The notes: generated by a model from the sequence alone, not told the origin. 64,000 nucleotides of DNA from Entophlyctis helioformis (GCA_025526915.1 JAHLKH010000002.1:267931-331930); one strand, 5' to 3'; shown: positions 22,446-34,520, counted from the stretch's first letter. Program-made: numbers and translations.

Positions 22446-24426
22446 ATGGGCATCCAAGGTCGGACATTGATCGAGCAGCTGCGGATACGCTGCAGATGCA
22501 CTGCAGATGCACTGCAGGACGGCGTCCGCTGAGCTGACACGGACGTGCAGGTCTCTCCAAGGTCATCTACGACAATGCACCGGCCGCCACCAAGGAGAAC
22601 GACATCAAGAACTACTTTGGCCGCAAGGTCGCCATTGATGCGTCCATGTCCATCTACCAGTTCCTGATTGCCGTGCGCTCCAACGACGGCCAGATGCTGA
22701 CCAACGAGGCGGGCGAGACGACCAGGTACGGCGACTGCTGCCTCTTCTCTCTCTCTCTCCTTCATCTGGTCTTGTCTTGTCTTGTCTAGCCTTGTCTTGT
22801 CTGGTCTTGCTCAGACTGTGTGAACAATGCACTCATCTCTGGCCCGCGTTCGGACATGGCATGCTGGATCTGGCAACGCAACACAATGCAATCCACTCAC
22901 GACATGCAGCCACTTGATGGGGCTGTTCTACCGCACCATCCGCATGCTGGAGAACGGCATCAAGCCTGCGTACGTCTTTGATGGCAAGCCGCCGTCCCTC
23001 AAGTCGGGCGAGCTGCAGAAGCGTGGCGAGAAACGCGCCGAAGCCCAGAAGGAAGCCGATGCCGCCGAAGAAGCAGGCGAGTCTCCCCTTTCTTCTGTCC
23101 GCCTGCCGGATCCTGGCGGTTCTGTGGATGACTTGGGATGCACATGCTGACTGGATCGACCGGTGGGCGATGCAGGCGATACGGAAAACTTTGATCGGTT
23201 CAGTCGCCGCACGGTCAAGGTCACCAAAGAGCACAACGAAGAGTGCCGCAAGCTGCTCACGCTGATGGGCATTCCATTCGTCATTGCGCCGTGCGAGGCA
23301 GAGGCGCAGTGCGCAGCTCTTGCCAAGGCTGGCAAGGCAAGCTTGCCTCCCACGTCGCGAGACCCGTTGTGTAGCGGCAGGCTGACGCGTGTGCACTGTG
23401 GCTGCCAAAGGTGTACGCGGCAGGCTCAGAGGACATGGACACACTCACGTTTGGCGCGCCAGTGCTTCTGCGGCACCTGACGTTCAGCGAGGCCAAAAAG
23501 GCACCCATTGCCGAATTCCACATTGACAAGGTTCTGGCTGGTCTCGGCATGACCCAAGACGAGGTATGCCAATCCGACACGGCTGCATTGACCTATTCAC
23601 ACACAATGCCAAATGCTGACGCAAGGCTGCCAGTTTATCGATCTGTGCATTCTGCTTGGATGCGACTACTGTGACTCGATCCGAGGCATTGGGCCGCTGC
23701 GTGCCGTGCAGCTCATGAAGGAGCACCGGTCGCTTGAGAATGTGCTCAAGGCCATTGACAAGAAAAAGTACACTGTGCCAGAAGACTGGCCGTACCAAGA
23801 GGCGCGCAAGTTATTCCAGAAGCCGGACGTGACAGATCCCGAGACGCTTGATGTGAGCGGAGCTGGGATGGAGGGATGGATTGCGATAGATGGATTGCGA
23901 TGGACAATGGCAGCAAGGCTTACATGATGCCCTGCGATGCAGCTTGTGTGGAACGAGCCAGACGAGGAGGGCATTGTCGAGTACATGGTCAAGGAAAAGG
24001 GCTTCAAGTGAGTGGCGATGGCGAATGCATGCACTGAAAGTGATTCTTGGCCGCTTACGGGACAGCACGATGGCGTGGACCACGACAGCGAGGAGCGTAT
24101 CCGCAAGGGCGTGCAGAAGATGCAAAAGCTCCGCGGTGTCGGCACGCAGGGCCGCCTGGACTCGTTCTTCAAGCCCGTGGCCAAGGATCCGTCGGCCGCA
24201 CCAGCGACGACGCCCAAGCGCAAGGTAAGGCCGGGCTGGTGGCTGTGGCCGATGGCGGTTGCTTGTGGACTGACAGGACGATGGCTTGATGACTGGCTTG
24301 ATGGCTTGGTGGATGGACGGATGGATGGACGCGCAGGCCGATTCGGCAGCGGCGGGAAGTGCAGGAGCCCGGGGCAAGGCGGCTAAGAAGGGATCAGGAT
24401 CCAGCCGCGGCAAGCCTCGGCGATAG
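22446..24426 (+). CDS. FEN1: flap endonuclease 1 (FEN1/Rad27)
   Basis: Cuts 5' flaps in Okazaki fragment maturation and base-excision repair. Nine exons are proposed: 22446-22458, 22551-22725, 22910-23076, 23176-23336, 23411-23563, 23634-23852, 23943-24007, 24089-24224 and 24337-24426 (392 aa). It starts [15 protein letters not shown]. Active-site acidic residues are seen in [38 protein letters not shown] and [16 protein letters not shown]-binding box QGRLDSFFK precedes a basic Lys/Arg-rich tail. Introns 3 (23077-23175, GCGAGT) and 4 (23337-23410, GCAAGC) use GC donors. The 3' exons lie under a long open frame on the other strand that comes from the Fanzor fragment. Confidence 0.93.
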
Positions 24427-24429
24427 AGC

Positions 24430-25083
24430 GCGTTGGCAGACAGCGACAAGTGCGCGTGGCATCGAATTAAAGACCCTTTATCGCAAGAAAGGTGACCAGT
24501 TTGTGCCCCGATTCTAAATGTTGGTGGTGGTAGGCATGGCAGCATGATCTGATCGCATGAGGTGACATGCGACTTGAAAGGAAGCGGATCGGGTGCTGGA
24601 GGCTGCTGGTCGACAGGCTGATCGACTGGCGTGTGCGTCAAGTAGAGTGGCCGTTGTCCAAAAAGCAGATGCTCCAGTGCGACCATCCCGATGTTGGTGG
24701 CTCCAAGCACATCGCGGTGGTAGACGGTCGTGCATGGTATGCACTCGTAGCGTCGCAGGTTGGTGCGGTTCTCGTATGGGATCCGCTGCTTGCACTGCGG
24801 GCACATCTGGCTGGTCAGGTTCTCGTTGCAGCGGTAGATCTGTGTGTGTGTGTGCATGATCGTGTGGTCAGTTGGTGCACAGATGGATGGATGGATGGAT
24901 GGATGGACAGTGTGGCATCAGACGCACATAGGCATATCCAGACGACCGCAGATGCCTGATGAGAAACTTCTCAAACACAGCTTGCCGGCCACCTTGGCCT
25001 GTAAAGTCGATGCCAAATGCCCAGACAACATGGAACGCGACGACAAGGTTCAGTAAAGCCAAGCCACTCGCGCGCGTTGGCAT
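24430..25083 (-). CDS. Fanzor nuclease C-terminal fragment (TnpB-like)
   Basis: Fanzor proteins are eukaryotic TnpB relatives, RNA-guided DNA nucleases carried by transposons. Proposed pieces are 25083-24928, starting MPTRASG, and 24839 to about 24430, joined by an 88-nt intron (24927-24840). Visible parts: the region before the zinc finger (GIDFTGQGGRQAVFEKF), the TS-x-x-C zinc knuckle (ENLTSQMCPQCKQR ... YECIPC) and the final RuvC aspartate (VYHRDVLGATNIGMV), then LLFGQRPLYL. The first RuvC Asp, RuvC-II Glu and the whole N-terminal domain are absent; the eL32 gene lies immediately upstream. No stop follows in frame until 23811, under FEN1, so the true C-terminus is unclear. This is a 5'-truncated remnant and cannot cut on its own if this is all there is. 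Confidence 0.65.
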
Positions 25084-25209
25084 GGCAAAGCAATCAGGGC
25101 ATATAGACTAGTGAGGATAGTGTGCACAAGTAGGCGTAGGGTGTATATATCGTAGAAGAACCCAGGTTCATTACAATGCCAACAAGTCGATTCTCAAGGG
25201 AAGGAGAAT

Positions 25210-25815
25210 TTACTCGTTCTCAGCCGTCTGCAGTCTGGCGGCAGCGTTGGTGACCTTGACGTCGAGCTGGCGAGCGCGCTGGACAATAGCAATGCGCTTC
25301 TTGGAGCTGACGTTGTGGGCAATCTCAGCAGCGTAGACGCGGTTGTGCATGAGGAGGAGCTCAAGGTCCTGGACATTGCTGACAAGGAACTTCTTGAAGC
25401 CGTTGGGGAGGACGTGGCGGGTGTTGGCGTTGGAGCCGTAACCGATCTTGGGCATGGCGATCTGGCCCTTGAAACGGCGACGAACGCGGTTATCAATACC
25501 CTTGGGCTTTCTCCACGAAGCCTGTTGACGTTGACCATGCACGTGTGTCCATCATCAACGTCGGTTGCCGTCCACCCAGATCAGCACACGATCAGCACGG
25601 CGGATTGTTGCAGTCGTCCAGAATGTGCGTCCCAGTCATATGGTTGGACACCAAAGCATTCGCGACGGTCAGCAGTCCGATCCACAGAACCACAGCCCGC
25701 AAACAGAATGCTGCAGCCAACGTACATCGAGCTTCTTGTATCTGTCCGACTGGTGGCGGGCGAACTTCTTCGTGCGCTTCTTGACGATATCAACCTTCTT
25801 GATCGGGACGGGCAT
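25210..25815 (-). CDS. RPL32: 60S ribosomal protein eL32
   Basis: Large-subunit ribosomal protein. Exons, in transcript order, are 25815-25726 and 25521-25210 (133 aa, the usual length). The N-terminus [18 protein letters not shown] is followed by [19 protein letters not shown] across the single 204-nt intron, then [35 protein letters not shown] and [12 protein letters not shown], ending in TAENE. Conserved along its whole length. About 600 bp upstream is a CCAAT box followed by CACGTG (26416-26446), possible promoter elements. Confidence 0.96.
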
Positions 25816-26824
25816 TCTGTTTTCGGTGCAGGGCAGCTGCGTTAGCCTGCGGTGATGGTTGAATGATGGCAGCCAGACGAGCCGTCAAGTCGTTGCAGGT
25901 TCTCGCAAGCGGTTGAAGCTGAATGCCGCGAGAGTGTGCAGCTGGCAAGTGCTGCAGAGGTGTGTGCGGCTGACGAGAGCGCACAGCTGGTTGGCGCAAG
26001 CGCTGGCATGTCTGCAGGTGCGGCAGTTGTCTTGCACAGTCGGTCGTGCGGCGGCTAGTCGACACGATTCGTTGTTGTTGCTGCTGCTGAATCGGTTGCT
26101 GCTCGTTGGCGCAGCCGTCGGCCAAGTCATCCATCCCATCCCATCCATCCCATCCATATGCCCAGAGCATCCCCAGCAAGGGATGGCCTGGATGGTGGTG
26201 CAGCGTCTGTAGGGTGGTGCGTCCCGCCTGGTGCTGCTGTCGTATGCGCGCAACTCCTGCTCTGGCCACCTGTCTCTGCAACGGCTTGACGGCTCGGCTG
26301 GGCTCGTGCCAGCGACAGACTCACGTTAGGTTTGACGAGTGTGGCGAAACGGCAGAGACAAACGGCCGTGCGATTTCGATGCTGCAAAGTGAAACTGGCT
26401 CTGGCAGCCATCTGGCCAATCACAGGCCTTCATGTGACGCCACGTGACCTTGGATCACGTTGTTGGAGGTCGCGTTGCACGCGTTGGAGGGACTGCCAGT
26501 GCGGCCAGGCGTGAGTGTGTGTACATGGACGGTGTTTATAGATATCAATGAAGGTGCCGCAGACAGGTAGTTGTTGGAGAGACTGCTGCGGACGGACAGC
26601 GAAGGCCGAGGGTGCTGCAGGATCTGTGGATTCGGCGAGAGCCGTGAGGGAAAGTGCAAGGAGCGTCCACGTCGATGCTGCATCTGGCTGCTGCTGGAAC
26701 ATGCTGTGCTCGACGGTGTCGTGAGTTTTTACAGGCAAGCTGCATTCGCAATGGTATCAATTGGACTCTGATTGTTTGGCAGTAATGCATGGAGCACTGG
26801 TCTGTGTGTGTGGAATGGCATGCT

Positions 26825-26828
<4 letters not shown>

Positions 26829-26861
<33 letters not shown>
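26829..26861. repeat. (GA)n microsatellite
   Basis: Uninterrupted AG/GA run in the RPL32-CCR4 intergenic stretch. Confidence 0.9.
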
Positions 26862-26862
<1 letters not shown>

Positions 26863-27163
26863 TTGCACATGGCTATGCATTCGCCCATCTCTATTCATGG
26901 AGGACACACACGCACGGCCCAGCGAGACAGCAGACGCTGCTGCCTGCACCACTGCCGTTGCTGGACTCGCATCGCGCAGTGTCTGCACCACGCAAGGGCT
27001 CTCACGATCGACCAATTACAGCGATCCCACCAGGATCGACCAATCACAGCGGCTCCACCAGGAGAATGGTCAAGACCCTTGTCGGGTCGCGTTGCCGCCT
27101 GCCCTCCGTCCCGGCTGAATCCAAGTGAGTCTTCCGAGCCGTGTCTGGCTTGCCGTGTCTGGC

Positions 27164-27235
27164 TTGCCTGGCTTGGACAGCCTGGCTTGGACAGCCTGGC
27201 TTGGACAGCCTGGCTTGGACGGCTTGGCTTGGATG
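27164..27235. repeat. minisatellite, about 15-bp unit
   Basis: About five tandem copies of a unit like GCCTGGCTTGGACA, the last diverged. Confidence 0.85.
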
Positions 27236-28289
27236 GGCAGCAAGTGGCGGCAAGTGGCAGCAGAGCAGCTGGCAGCAGAGACCGACCACCAAGCGAGACA
27301 GACAGCCGGCCGGCCAGCCAGCCAGATAGACTGATAGTCAGGCGGCTGCCCTCGGCAAGACAAGACACAGCAAGACACAGCGAGGCAAGGCGAGCCAAGG
27401 CTGGCCTGGCCCCGTCTGCAAGCACCGGCAGCACCACTAGCAGCAGCAGTCGCAGCACCATCAACAGCAGCAGCCGTGGCCGTAGCACCACCAGACTGCT
27501 CCTCCCTGCCGCCTGCGCTTCCATGCCGCCGAGCGTGCAGCCGAGTGGGGCCAGCCAGCCGAGTGGGGCCAGCCAGCCAGCCAGCACCAGCCAGCCAGCA
27601 CCAGCCGCCTGTACCGCCCGTGCCGTGCGTGCGCTCTCTCCTCCAAGCGCCGCCTGTCTGCTGCTTCTCCTTCGACTGCTGCTGCTGCTCCTGCTGCTGC
27701 CCATCAGCCATCGTCGCATCATCATCACAAGCTCGTCATCACAAGCTCATCGTGCTGTGGGCCTGTCAGCGTGCCGCTTGCCCGCTTGCCCGCTCACCCG
27801 CCTGCCCGCCTGTGCCACACACCACTGACTCTGCTGCCCGTCATCACGCTCGTCTGCGCTCTTCGTCATCCTCCTCCTCCTCCTCCTCTGCTGCTGCCAG
27901 CCGTCCCGGTAAGCCATTATGGTCTGCCCATAGTGTCCCGCTGCCACCCAGCCACTCACGCTGCTTGCAATGGTGATGTGGTGCGATACTCGGTGCGATG
28001 CTTTCCTTGCAATCCCCCTTCTCCAATCTCGCTTCGTCGGATCCCTCACTCTCGTCGGCTGCCCGTCGTCCGACAGCTGCCAACAACTACAGCCAACAAC
28101 GACAGCCAACGACTCTTCGCATCACATCGCTTACACAGGCTCTTGCATCGGCCACCAACCAGTCCGCATCAGCACCTCGCCCATCATCAACATCTGCCAA
28201 AACAGCCCGCCCGCCTTGCTCGCCGGACTCTGCCTTCCGTCGCGCCTGGTATCGCCCTCTCCCCGTCCCGTCCGCTTGCATCGCTTTCA

Positions 28290-30953
28290 ATGAGCGACAA
28301 GGACGAAATATACGCAAACCCGTATCCGTTCCCGCAGCATCTGCACCATCAGCACGCCGCATCTCTCCAGGCCTTTTACCAGCAGCACTCTCCCGGTGTC
28401 TCTCTTCCGCACACCTCTGGATCGTCCCTCGCTGGATCGCCCGTCACCATGTCAAACTATCCAAACCATCAGCAGCAGCTTTTCAACGCGTCCATGGCCG
28501 GCCCCATGCAGCAGCACCGCTTTGGCATTCCGTTTGGCGGCGGTCCCAAGCTGCAGCAGTCGCTCGCACACAACCAGCACCTGATCGGCCCGTACGGCGT
28601 CCAGATGTCGCAGCACACGGCCGGCTCCTTGGCCAATGCCGCCAGCATCTCGGCAATGGCTGGCTTGAGTCCCCACTACCAGAAGCAGCTCGAGCTGGCT
28701 CAGCAGGCCCGTCTCTCTTCTTCGCCGCACCACCATGCCAGACAGCACGCCACTGCCGCACGCGCCAGCATCTTGGCCAATGCGAATGGAAGCGCCAGCG
28801 GCCTCAACGGAAACCTTGCTGGCAGTGGCCTGCTTGCTGCCAGCACCAGCAGCGCAATTGCCATCACCGCACCAGGAGGAGGACCGGCCGCCAATGCAAA
28901 CGGAAACAATGCGGCTGGAAACGGAACTGGCAACGGTAACGCCAACGGCAACACCACCACAACCAACAACAACGCAGAAAACATGAACGAATCGCGCATG
29001 TCGGTTGCATCGCACACGAATGGATCGGCACAGCAGCCCTCTGAACGCGCGTCGGGATGGACTTCCATTGACATGGGCGGCATGCTCATCCACAACATCA
29101 GCAAAGAGTTGTTTCGGTACACATTCCTCACCCACTTGTATCTCAACCACAACAACCTGATCTCGATCCCGTCCGAAATCTCCAAGCTGTGCCAACTCGC
29201 CCTCCTCAACCTCTCTGGAAACAAGCTCTCGTCCATCCCCGCCGAACTCGGTCTGGTGGTCTCTCTAAAGGAACTCCTTCTGTTTGACAATGAGCTCACG
29301 TTCCTGCCGCCCGAGCTTGGCCAGTTGTATCAGCTCGAAACGCTCGGCATTGAAGGCAATCCGCTCGGCGAGCCCATCCCGTCCCTGTTGCAAAAAGACG
29401 GCACCGTCGGCGTGATCACGTACCTCCGAGACATGTGTCCAAGTATGTGCTGACTTGTGAATGTCTCGTGTCACAGCATGGACTCACCTCGTCGGTGTTG
29501 CTGCTCACTCGCTCGCTCACTTGCTCGCGCGCTGCCAGTCGGCAATCCTCCTGCCGATCGTGAATGGGTCGTTCTTGAGGACGAAACCTACGGTGCAAAC
29601 GCGATAGGTAGGCCATTTGATGGTGCTGCGGCACGGCACGGCACGGCTTCTTGGCTTCTTGACCGGCTGGCGTTTGCATGCTGACCCATGTGCTTGGCGC
29701 GATCCTCTTGCCCAGAAACGTGCACCGTCATGTGCTACAACACACTTTGCGAAAAGTACGCGTCGCCTCAGGCATACGCGTACACACCATCCTGGGCCCT
29801 GGCATGGGACTACCGCAAGGATCTAATTTTGCAAGATATTCTCAACTACAATGCAGATATTGTTTGTTTGCAGGTGAGCGCGTGGCTTGCTTGGCTCGTT
29901 GCTTGCTTGGCTGCGCTTGTCTCGTTGACGGCCTGCGACGGACTGACGTGAGTGGCCGGCCCGTGCGTGATGCCATGGCAATGCAGGAAATGGAAATCGG
30001 GCAGTTTGAAGACTTTTTCCGAGAGCAGTTGTCGCAGCTTGCCGAGTACGACGGCGTCATTTACCCCAAGTCGCGTGCAAGGACCATGCCCGAGTTTGAG
30101 CGGCGCCAGGTGGACGGCTGCGCGACATTGTACAAGGCCAACAAGTATGCTGCGATGCCCGTTCTGATTAGCCTTGACTGTGAACGAGCGCCGCTGACGC
30201 GAGCATCATCATCTGCTGCGCGTCTGTCGCAGGTTCAAGCTCCTTGAGAAGCACAACATTGAGTTCCAGCAGGTTGTGACGCAGCGGCCCGAGCTTCGGC
30301 AGTGCGAGGACGTGCTCAACCGTGTCATGGTCAAGGACAACATTGCCGTGGTGACGTTCTTGGAGCACAAGACGACAGGCATGCGCTACATGGTCGTCAA
30401 CGCGCATCTGCACTGGGACCCGGCCTACAGTGACGTCAAGCTCATCCAGACGGCGCTGATGATTGAGGAGATGGACCGTCTCATGTCCGTGTGGCTCAAG
30501 GTGCACCCGACCGACCCGCCCAACCAGGTGCCCGCCATCCTTCTCTGCGGCGACCTCAACTCGCTGCCAGACTCTGGCGTGTTCGAGTTCCTGTCGCGCG
30601 GCCAAGTGTCGGCAGACCACGACGACATCCGCGACTTCAAGTACAAGCCGTTTACCGACGGCGGGCTCAGCCACAAGCACGCACTCAAGTCGGCATACGC
30701 GCAGATTGAGGACCTCGGGTTCACCAACTTCACGCCCACGTTCCGCGGCATCATTGACTACATCTGGTTCTCGACCAACACGTTCACCGTCACGGGCGTG
30801 CTGTCGCATGTGGACAAGGAGTATGTCGGCCGCACCGTTGGATTCCCAAACGCCCACCACCCGTCGGACCATATTCCGCTGGTGGCGTCGCTGCGGCCAA
30901 GACAACCTGTCGCGCCGTCCGGGCCGCGCAAAGTCAACTTTAACAACAAGTGA
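28290..30953 (+). CDS. CCR4: CCR4 deadenylase (CCR4-NOT catalytic subunit)
   Basis: Shortens mRNA poly(A) tails in the CCR4-NOT complex. Exons are 28290-29442, 29539-29607, 29716-29873, 29987-30144 and 30233-30953 (752 aa). An N-terminal Gln/His/Asn-rich region of about 260 aa is followed by leucine-rich repeats that bind CAF1 (LTHLYLNHNNLISIP, LALLNLSGNKLSSIP, LKELLLFDNELTFLP). The exonuclease-endonuclease-phosphatase domain follows, with catalytic Glu in CLQEMEIGQFEDFF, His in VNAHLHWDP, Asp/Asn in LLCGDLNSLPDSGVF and His/Asp in HHPSDHIPLV. The start is the first ATG; the frame is also open upstream, so a longer N-terminus is possible. Confidence 0.95.
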
Positions 30954-31264
30954 TGCTGCCAGCGTGGCTGGCCGGGGGCATTGCATCCCGCTCCCGCCCA
31001 CCTTTGGCTGCCGCCCCATCTCCTGTGTGCCCATCGTTTTGCGATCTCACCCGACGCTCTCTGTCCATGTTGTTTTCTGCCTTTCACCCTTGTCTCGGTT
31101 CTCTTTCTGCACATCCCAGCAGCACCCCTTCCCGCCGGCCCGCCAGCCTTCTTTCTTCTCTCCCTTCGGACGCACATCCCTCCCCCTCTCCTCCCACACC
31201 AACCCTTATCAAAAAAACCTACAATGTCTTTTTTTCTTTCTAGCCTGTCGTGTGGTTTGCTCTT
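30954..31264. other. intergenic, convergent 3' ends of CCR4 and VMA22
   Basis: Pyrimidine-rich on the plus strand, with an A-run near 31210. Probably the two 3' UTRs. Nothing else is seen. Confidence 0.4.
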
Positions 31265-32152
31265 TCATTGCTCGCCGCCGTCTGCCTCGTTGGCTGTTGT
31301 GGAAGCAGGGTTCTGGAGAGTGTCTGCCGATCGCGACATGCGCAGATCCACCTCGAGGTCTTGGACGCGTGCCATCAACTCGCGTCTCATATTTGCGAGT
31401 GCAACAATGTGCGGCAGTCCTGTTTCAACAAACACACACTCGGTCGTTGGTCAGACGGGCTTTGGCTGGTCCAACGAGCATGCCATGGCATGACACGGCA
31501 CGCGACGCTACCTGCTTTAAACGACGACTGTGAGTCGCGTAGTGCTGACGGCACCAGCACGCCGTACCAGTGCAACGGATCCCGTTCCGGCTTGGCTGTG
31601 CTCTGCGCAGGCGGTTTCGTGTCTGTTGTTGGTGGACTCGGTTTCTGCTGCGCGCGGGCTCGTCTGTTTCGGAGTGCCTGTTCTGTCTGCTCTGTCTGGG
31701 CCGTGGGCTCTGTCTGGTCTGTCTGGCCATCATCGTCGGACTTGCTCGTCGGCGCGTCGCCTGGCAGCCGGAGCTCGAACCGAGCGTCTGTGGTGTCACT
31801 GGCCAAGCGTGTCAGAAAGCAGAAGCAGACGACCAGCAGGACGACCAGCAAGACGGCAGACACACACTGTGACCAGGGCTTGCATGCGGCGGTCGTACTG
31901 GCTCCTGGTCAGCCTGCTTGGGCCGATGATGTACTTGGCTTGCGCCAGGTTGAAGAAGGCCTGTTGCCGTGTCCGCGCGCGTCAGTCACTGCGGGCAAGG
32001 GAAGGCGGCAGACGGCAGCCTACGCTGTTGAGGGTCTTGGCCAGCAGCGGCGTTTGCGCCAGGTAGTCGTCGGCAAGGTCCATGAGGCCGAGCAGCTTGG
32101 CATCGATGCGGGCGTCCAAGTCGGCGCTTGTGGTGGTGGCGGCAGCGAGCAT
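31265..32152 (-). CDS. VMA22: VMA22/CCDC115 V-ATPase assembly factor
   Basis: ER assembly chaperone for the membrane sector of the vacuolar proton pump. Exons, in transcript order, are 32152-32024, 31960-31864, 31787-31512 and 31419-31265 (218 aa). Recognised by the N-terminal helix (LLGLMDLADDYLAQ), the motif FFNLAQAKYIIGPSRLT and the family's best-conserved block DPLHWYGVLVPSALRDSQ, then SFKAGLPHIVALANM. Human CCDC115 has the same order of blocks, with a disordered acidic linker in the middle. Intron phases agree at all three junctions. The gene is head-to-head with ALG2 (61 bp between starts) and short as usual for this fast-evolving family. Confidence 0.8.
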
Positions 32153-32213
32153 GGCGGCGATCTTGGCGGCGTTGTCGACAAGCGAGGCAGGCGAGGCAGC
32201 CGCTCGCACACAC
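32153..32213. promoter_or_regulatory. head-to-head intergenic region, VMA22 / ALG2
   Basis: 61 bp between divergent ATGs; a shared promoter is inferred from the spacing only. Confidence 0.4.
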
Positions 32214-32249
32214 ATGGCCAGACGCACTGCACAGGGAAGCAGCCTCGGA

Positions 32250-32286
<37 letters not shown>

Positions 32287-34017
32287 CAGACGCACAGCCG
32301 GCCGCACAGCCGCAGCGGCTGCGGGTGGCCTTTGTGCACCCCGACCTCGGCATCGGTAAGCACCCGGCCGTGGCGTCGGCGGCGGCCGTCCCGCAGTGGC
32401 TCACCGTGCGCACACACACAAACACCCTCCAGGCGGCGCCGAGCGGCTCGTGGTCGATGCAGCCGCCGGCCTCCAGCGGCTGGGCCACTCGGTCGTGCTG
32501 TACACGTCGCACCACGACCCGTCCCACTGCTTCCAGGAGACGCGGGACGGCACGCTGGACGTGCGCGTGCGAGGCGACTGGCTGCCGCGTGCGCTGCTCG
32601 GCAAGGGCCACATTGTCTTTGCCATTCTGCGCAACCTGTACCTTGCCCTGACGCTCGTGCTGGCGTCGTCGGTTTCGTTGGCGTCGTACGACGTGCTGCT
32701 GGTCGATCAGCTGTCCGTGTCGATCCCCCTGCTACGGCTCACGGGTGCAAAGGTCTGCCAGTCTGCAAGTGGCATTCCCTCTTGGTGATCGTGTACGTGG
32801 GCAGGGTGCTGATCTGCACATGCGACGACAGATCCTGTTCTACTGCCACTTTCCAGACAAGCTGTTGACCACACGGACATCGCTGGCCAAGCAGCTGTAC
32901 CGCATACCGATCGACTTTGTCGAAGAAATGACCACCAGTGAGTCCACAGCGTGGACCTGGTCTGCCCGCAGCAGCAGCATCTGACACAGTGAACAGAAAT
33001 GGCAGACGATATCGTGGTCAATAGTCAATTCACCGCGTCGGTATTCGGGGCCTCGTTCAAGCGCATCAGCAAGACACCTGATGTGCTGTATCCGGGCATT
33101 CATCTTGACTCGTACTCGGCGACTGTTGATCCGGCCAGCCCGGCCATCAAGACGCTCGTCTCGTATGTGCACTTGGACGCATGTCGTCTGGCGCGTGAGC
33201 TAAGAATGCCGTCCATGGCGTAGGAACAAGACGACGATTGTGTCGATCAACCGGTTTGAGCGCAAGAAGAACATTGGCCTCGCGATTCGTGCATTTGCAC
33301 TGTTGCGCACACAGGCGGCCGCCCAGTTTCCGTCTCTGCGGCTGGTGATTGCAGGTCAGACGCAACGCCAAGTGCCGCACATGCCGACCGGGGGAATCCC
33401 AAACTGACAGGCTGTGGTGCATGGCAGGCGGCTATGACAAACGCGTCGCGGAAAACGTGGAGCATCTGCAGGAGCTGGTGAGCCTCGCCCACGAACTTGA
33501 GCTGAGCACCTTTATCATGGACACCAAGGACGCCACACCGCAGCCCACAAGCCAAGTCGTCTTTTTGCCATCGTTCAACGAGGCGCAGCGCACGTATCTC
33601 CTGGCGTCGTCGCTGTGCCTCGTCTACACGCCTAGCAACGAGCATTTTGGCATTGTGCCCATCGAGGCCATGGTTGCCCAGCTGCCCGTGGTCGCTGTCA
33701 ACTCGGGCGGGCCCACCGAGACCGTCCAGCACGGCCGCACGGGGTTCCTCTGCGAGCCGACCGAATCGTCGTTTGCGGATGCGCTGACGCGGCTTGTCAC
33801 GGGCGAGCACAGCAAGCAGACCATGGGTGCGGCTGGACGACGCCGTGTGGTCGAGGGGTTCACACTGGACGTGTTTGTCGGGCGACTCGAGCAGATCCTA
33901 TATGGCGTGCTCAGGGGACGGAACGCTGAAGCCGAGTCTGCATTCTATGGGCTCGTTGGTGTCGTTGTCCTGGTGGTTGTCGCGTGCGTGTCGGCAGGTG
34001 TTCTGTATGGGCGCTGA
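32214..34017 (+). CDS. ALG2: ALG2 alpha-1,3/1,6-mannosyltransferase
   Basis: Adds the second and third mannose to the dolichol-linked N-glycan precursor on the cytosolic ER face. Exons are 32214-32355, 32433-32752, 32832-32937, 32997-33162, 33224-33354 and 33428-34017 (484 aa). After a Ser/Ala-rich start come RVAFVHPDLGIGGAERLV (GT4 nucleotide-sugar fold), ILFYCHFPDKLLTTR, DDIVVNSQFTASVF and SINRFERKKNIGLAI. The glycosyltransferase motif SNEHFGIVPIEAMVAQLP has the expected EX7E spacing, followed by NSGGPTETVQHGRTGFL. A C-terminal hydrophobic helix (GVVVLVVVACVSAGVLYG) anchors it, as in known ALG2. All junctions are GT-AG and in phase. Confidence 0.94.
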
Positions 34018-34520
34018 CGCCGTGGGCCAGGAGCCCCCAATAAAGGGTCATGGGCCAGTGATTGGCGCAGTGGCTGCTGCACCAAACGAGGTCAGGACGC
34101 GACCACCGACGCGACCACCAACGCGACCAAGCGATCCAGACGGCCGTTTGGCGTGGGTGTGTGCCGGCGTGGCGACGGCCGAGCAGCACGAGCGCCTCCA
34201 TCCAGCGCACAGGCGAGCAGGCGCCAGCCAGCCTCGCTGCCACCAGACGGCCACAGGACGGCGCCGTCTGCACGGGGCAGCATACGCAGCAGCCTTGGCG
34301 ACGCCCGATTGCGCGCCGCCGCGCCATCTTTGCCCGCCTCAAAGCAACGCCGGTCCACGGGCCAACCGTCGGCAACGCAGCAGCAGCAGCAGCAGCAGAA
34401 CAGACGCACGCACACGCACGCACACACGCACGGACAGACCTGCTCGGCATCCGTCCTCCCACCGCCTGCTCACCACCGCCCGCCTTCCAGCCTTCCAGCC
34501 CCTCGCCAGCCGCCCGCAGT
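34018..34520. other. intergenic, ALG2 to VTS1-like gene
   Basis: AATAAAG at 34039 is a plausible ALG2 poly(A) signal. The rest is GC-rich with a short CAG/CAC-rich tract near 34380. No gene is seen. Confidence 0.4.

Larger units (their letters stand above)
25816..28289. other. 2.5-kb gene-poor stretch between RPL32 and CCR4
   Basis: No conserved protein is seen on either strand. It should hold the divergent promoters of RPL32 and CCR4 and perhaps 5' UTR introns. Contents: CCAAT (26416-26420) and CACGTG (26441-26446), a GA microsatellite, a CTGGCTTGGACAGC-type minisatellite, and simple Ser/Ala-coding GC-rich sequence. A short ORF at 27066 (MVKTLVGSRCRLP) ends in a good splice donor but has no recognisable continuation. 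Confidence 0.5.

Noticed and set aside
24430..25083. Complete, active Fanzor locus
   Set aside because: The RuvC-I and RuvC-II residues and the N-terminal domain are missing, and the next upstream sequence is the RPL32 coding region.
25790..26281. 163-aa minus-strand ORF upstream of RPL32
   Set aside because: No motif, Gln-rich low complexity, overlaps the expected RPL32 promoter and 5' UTR.
26761..27828. Long plus-strand ORF in the RPL32-CCR4 stretch
   Set aside because: Built of microsatellite and minisatellite sequence and Ser/Arg runs; no conserved block.
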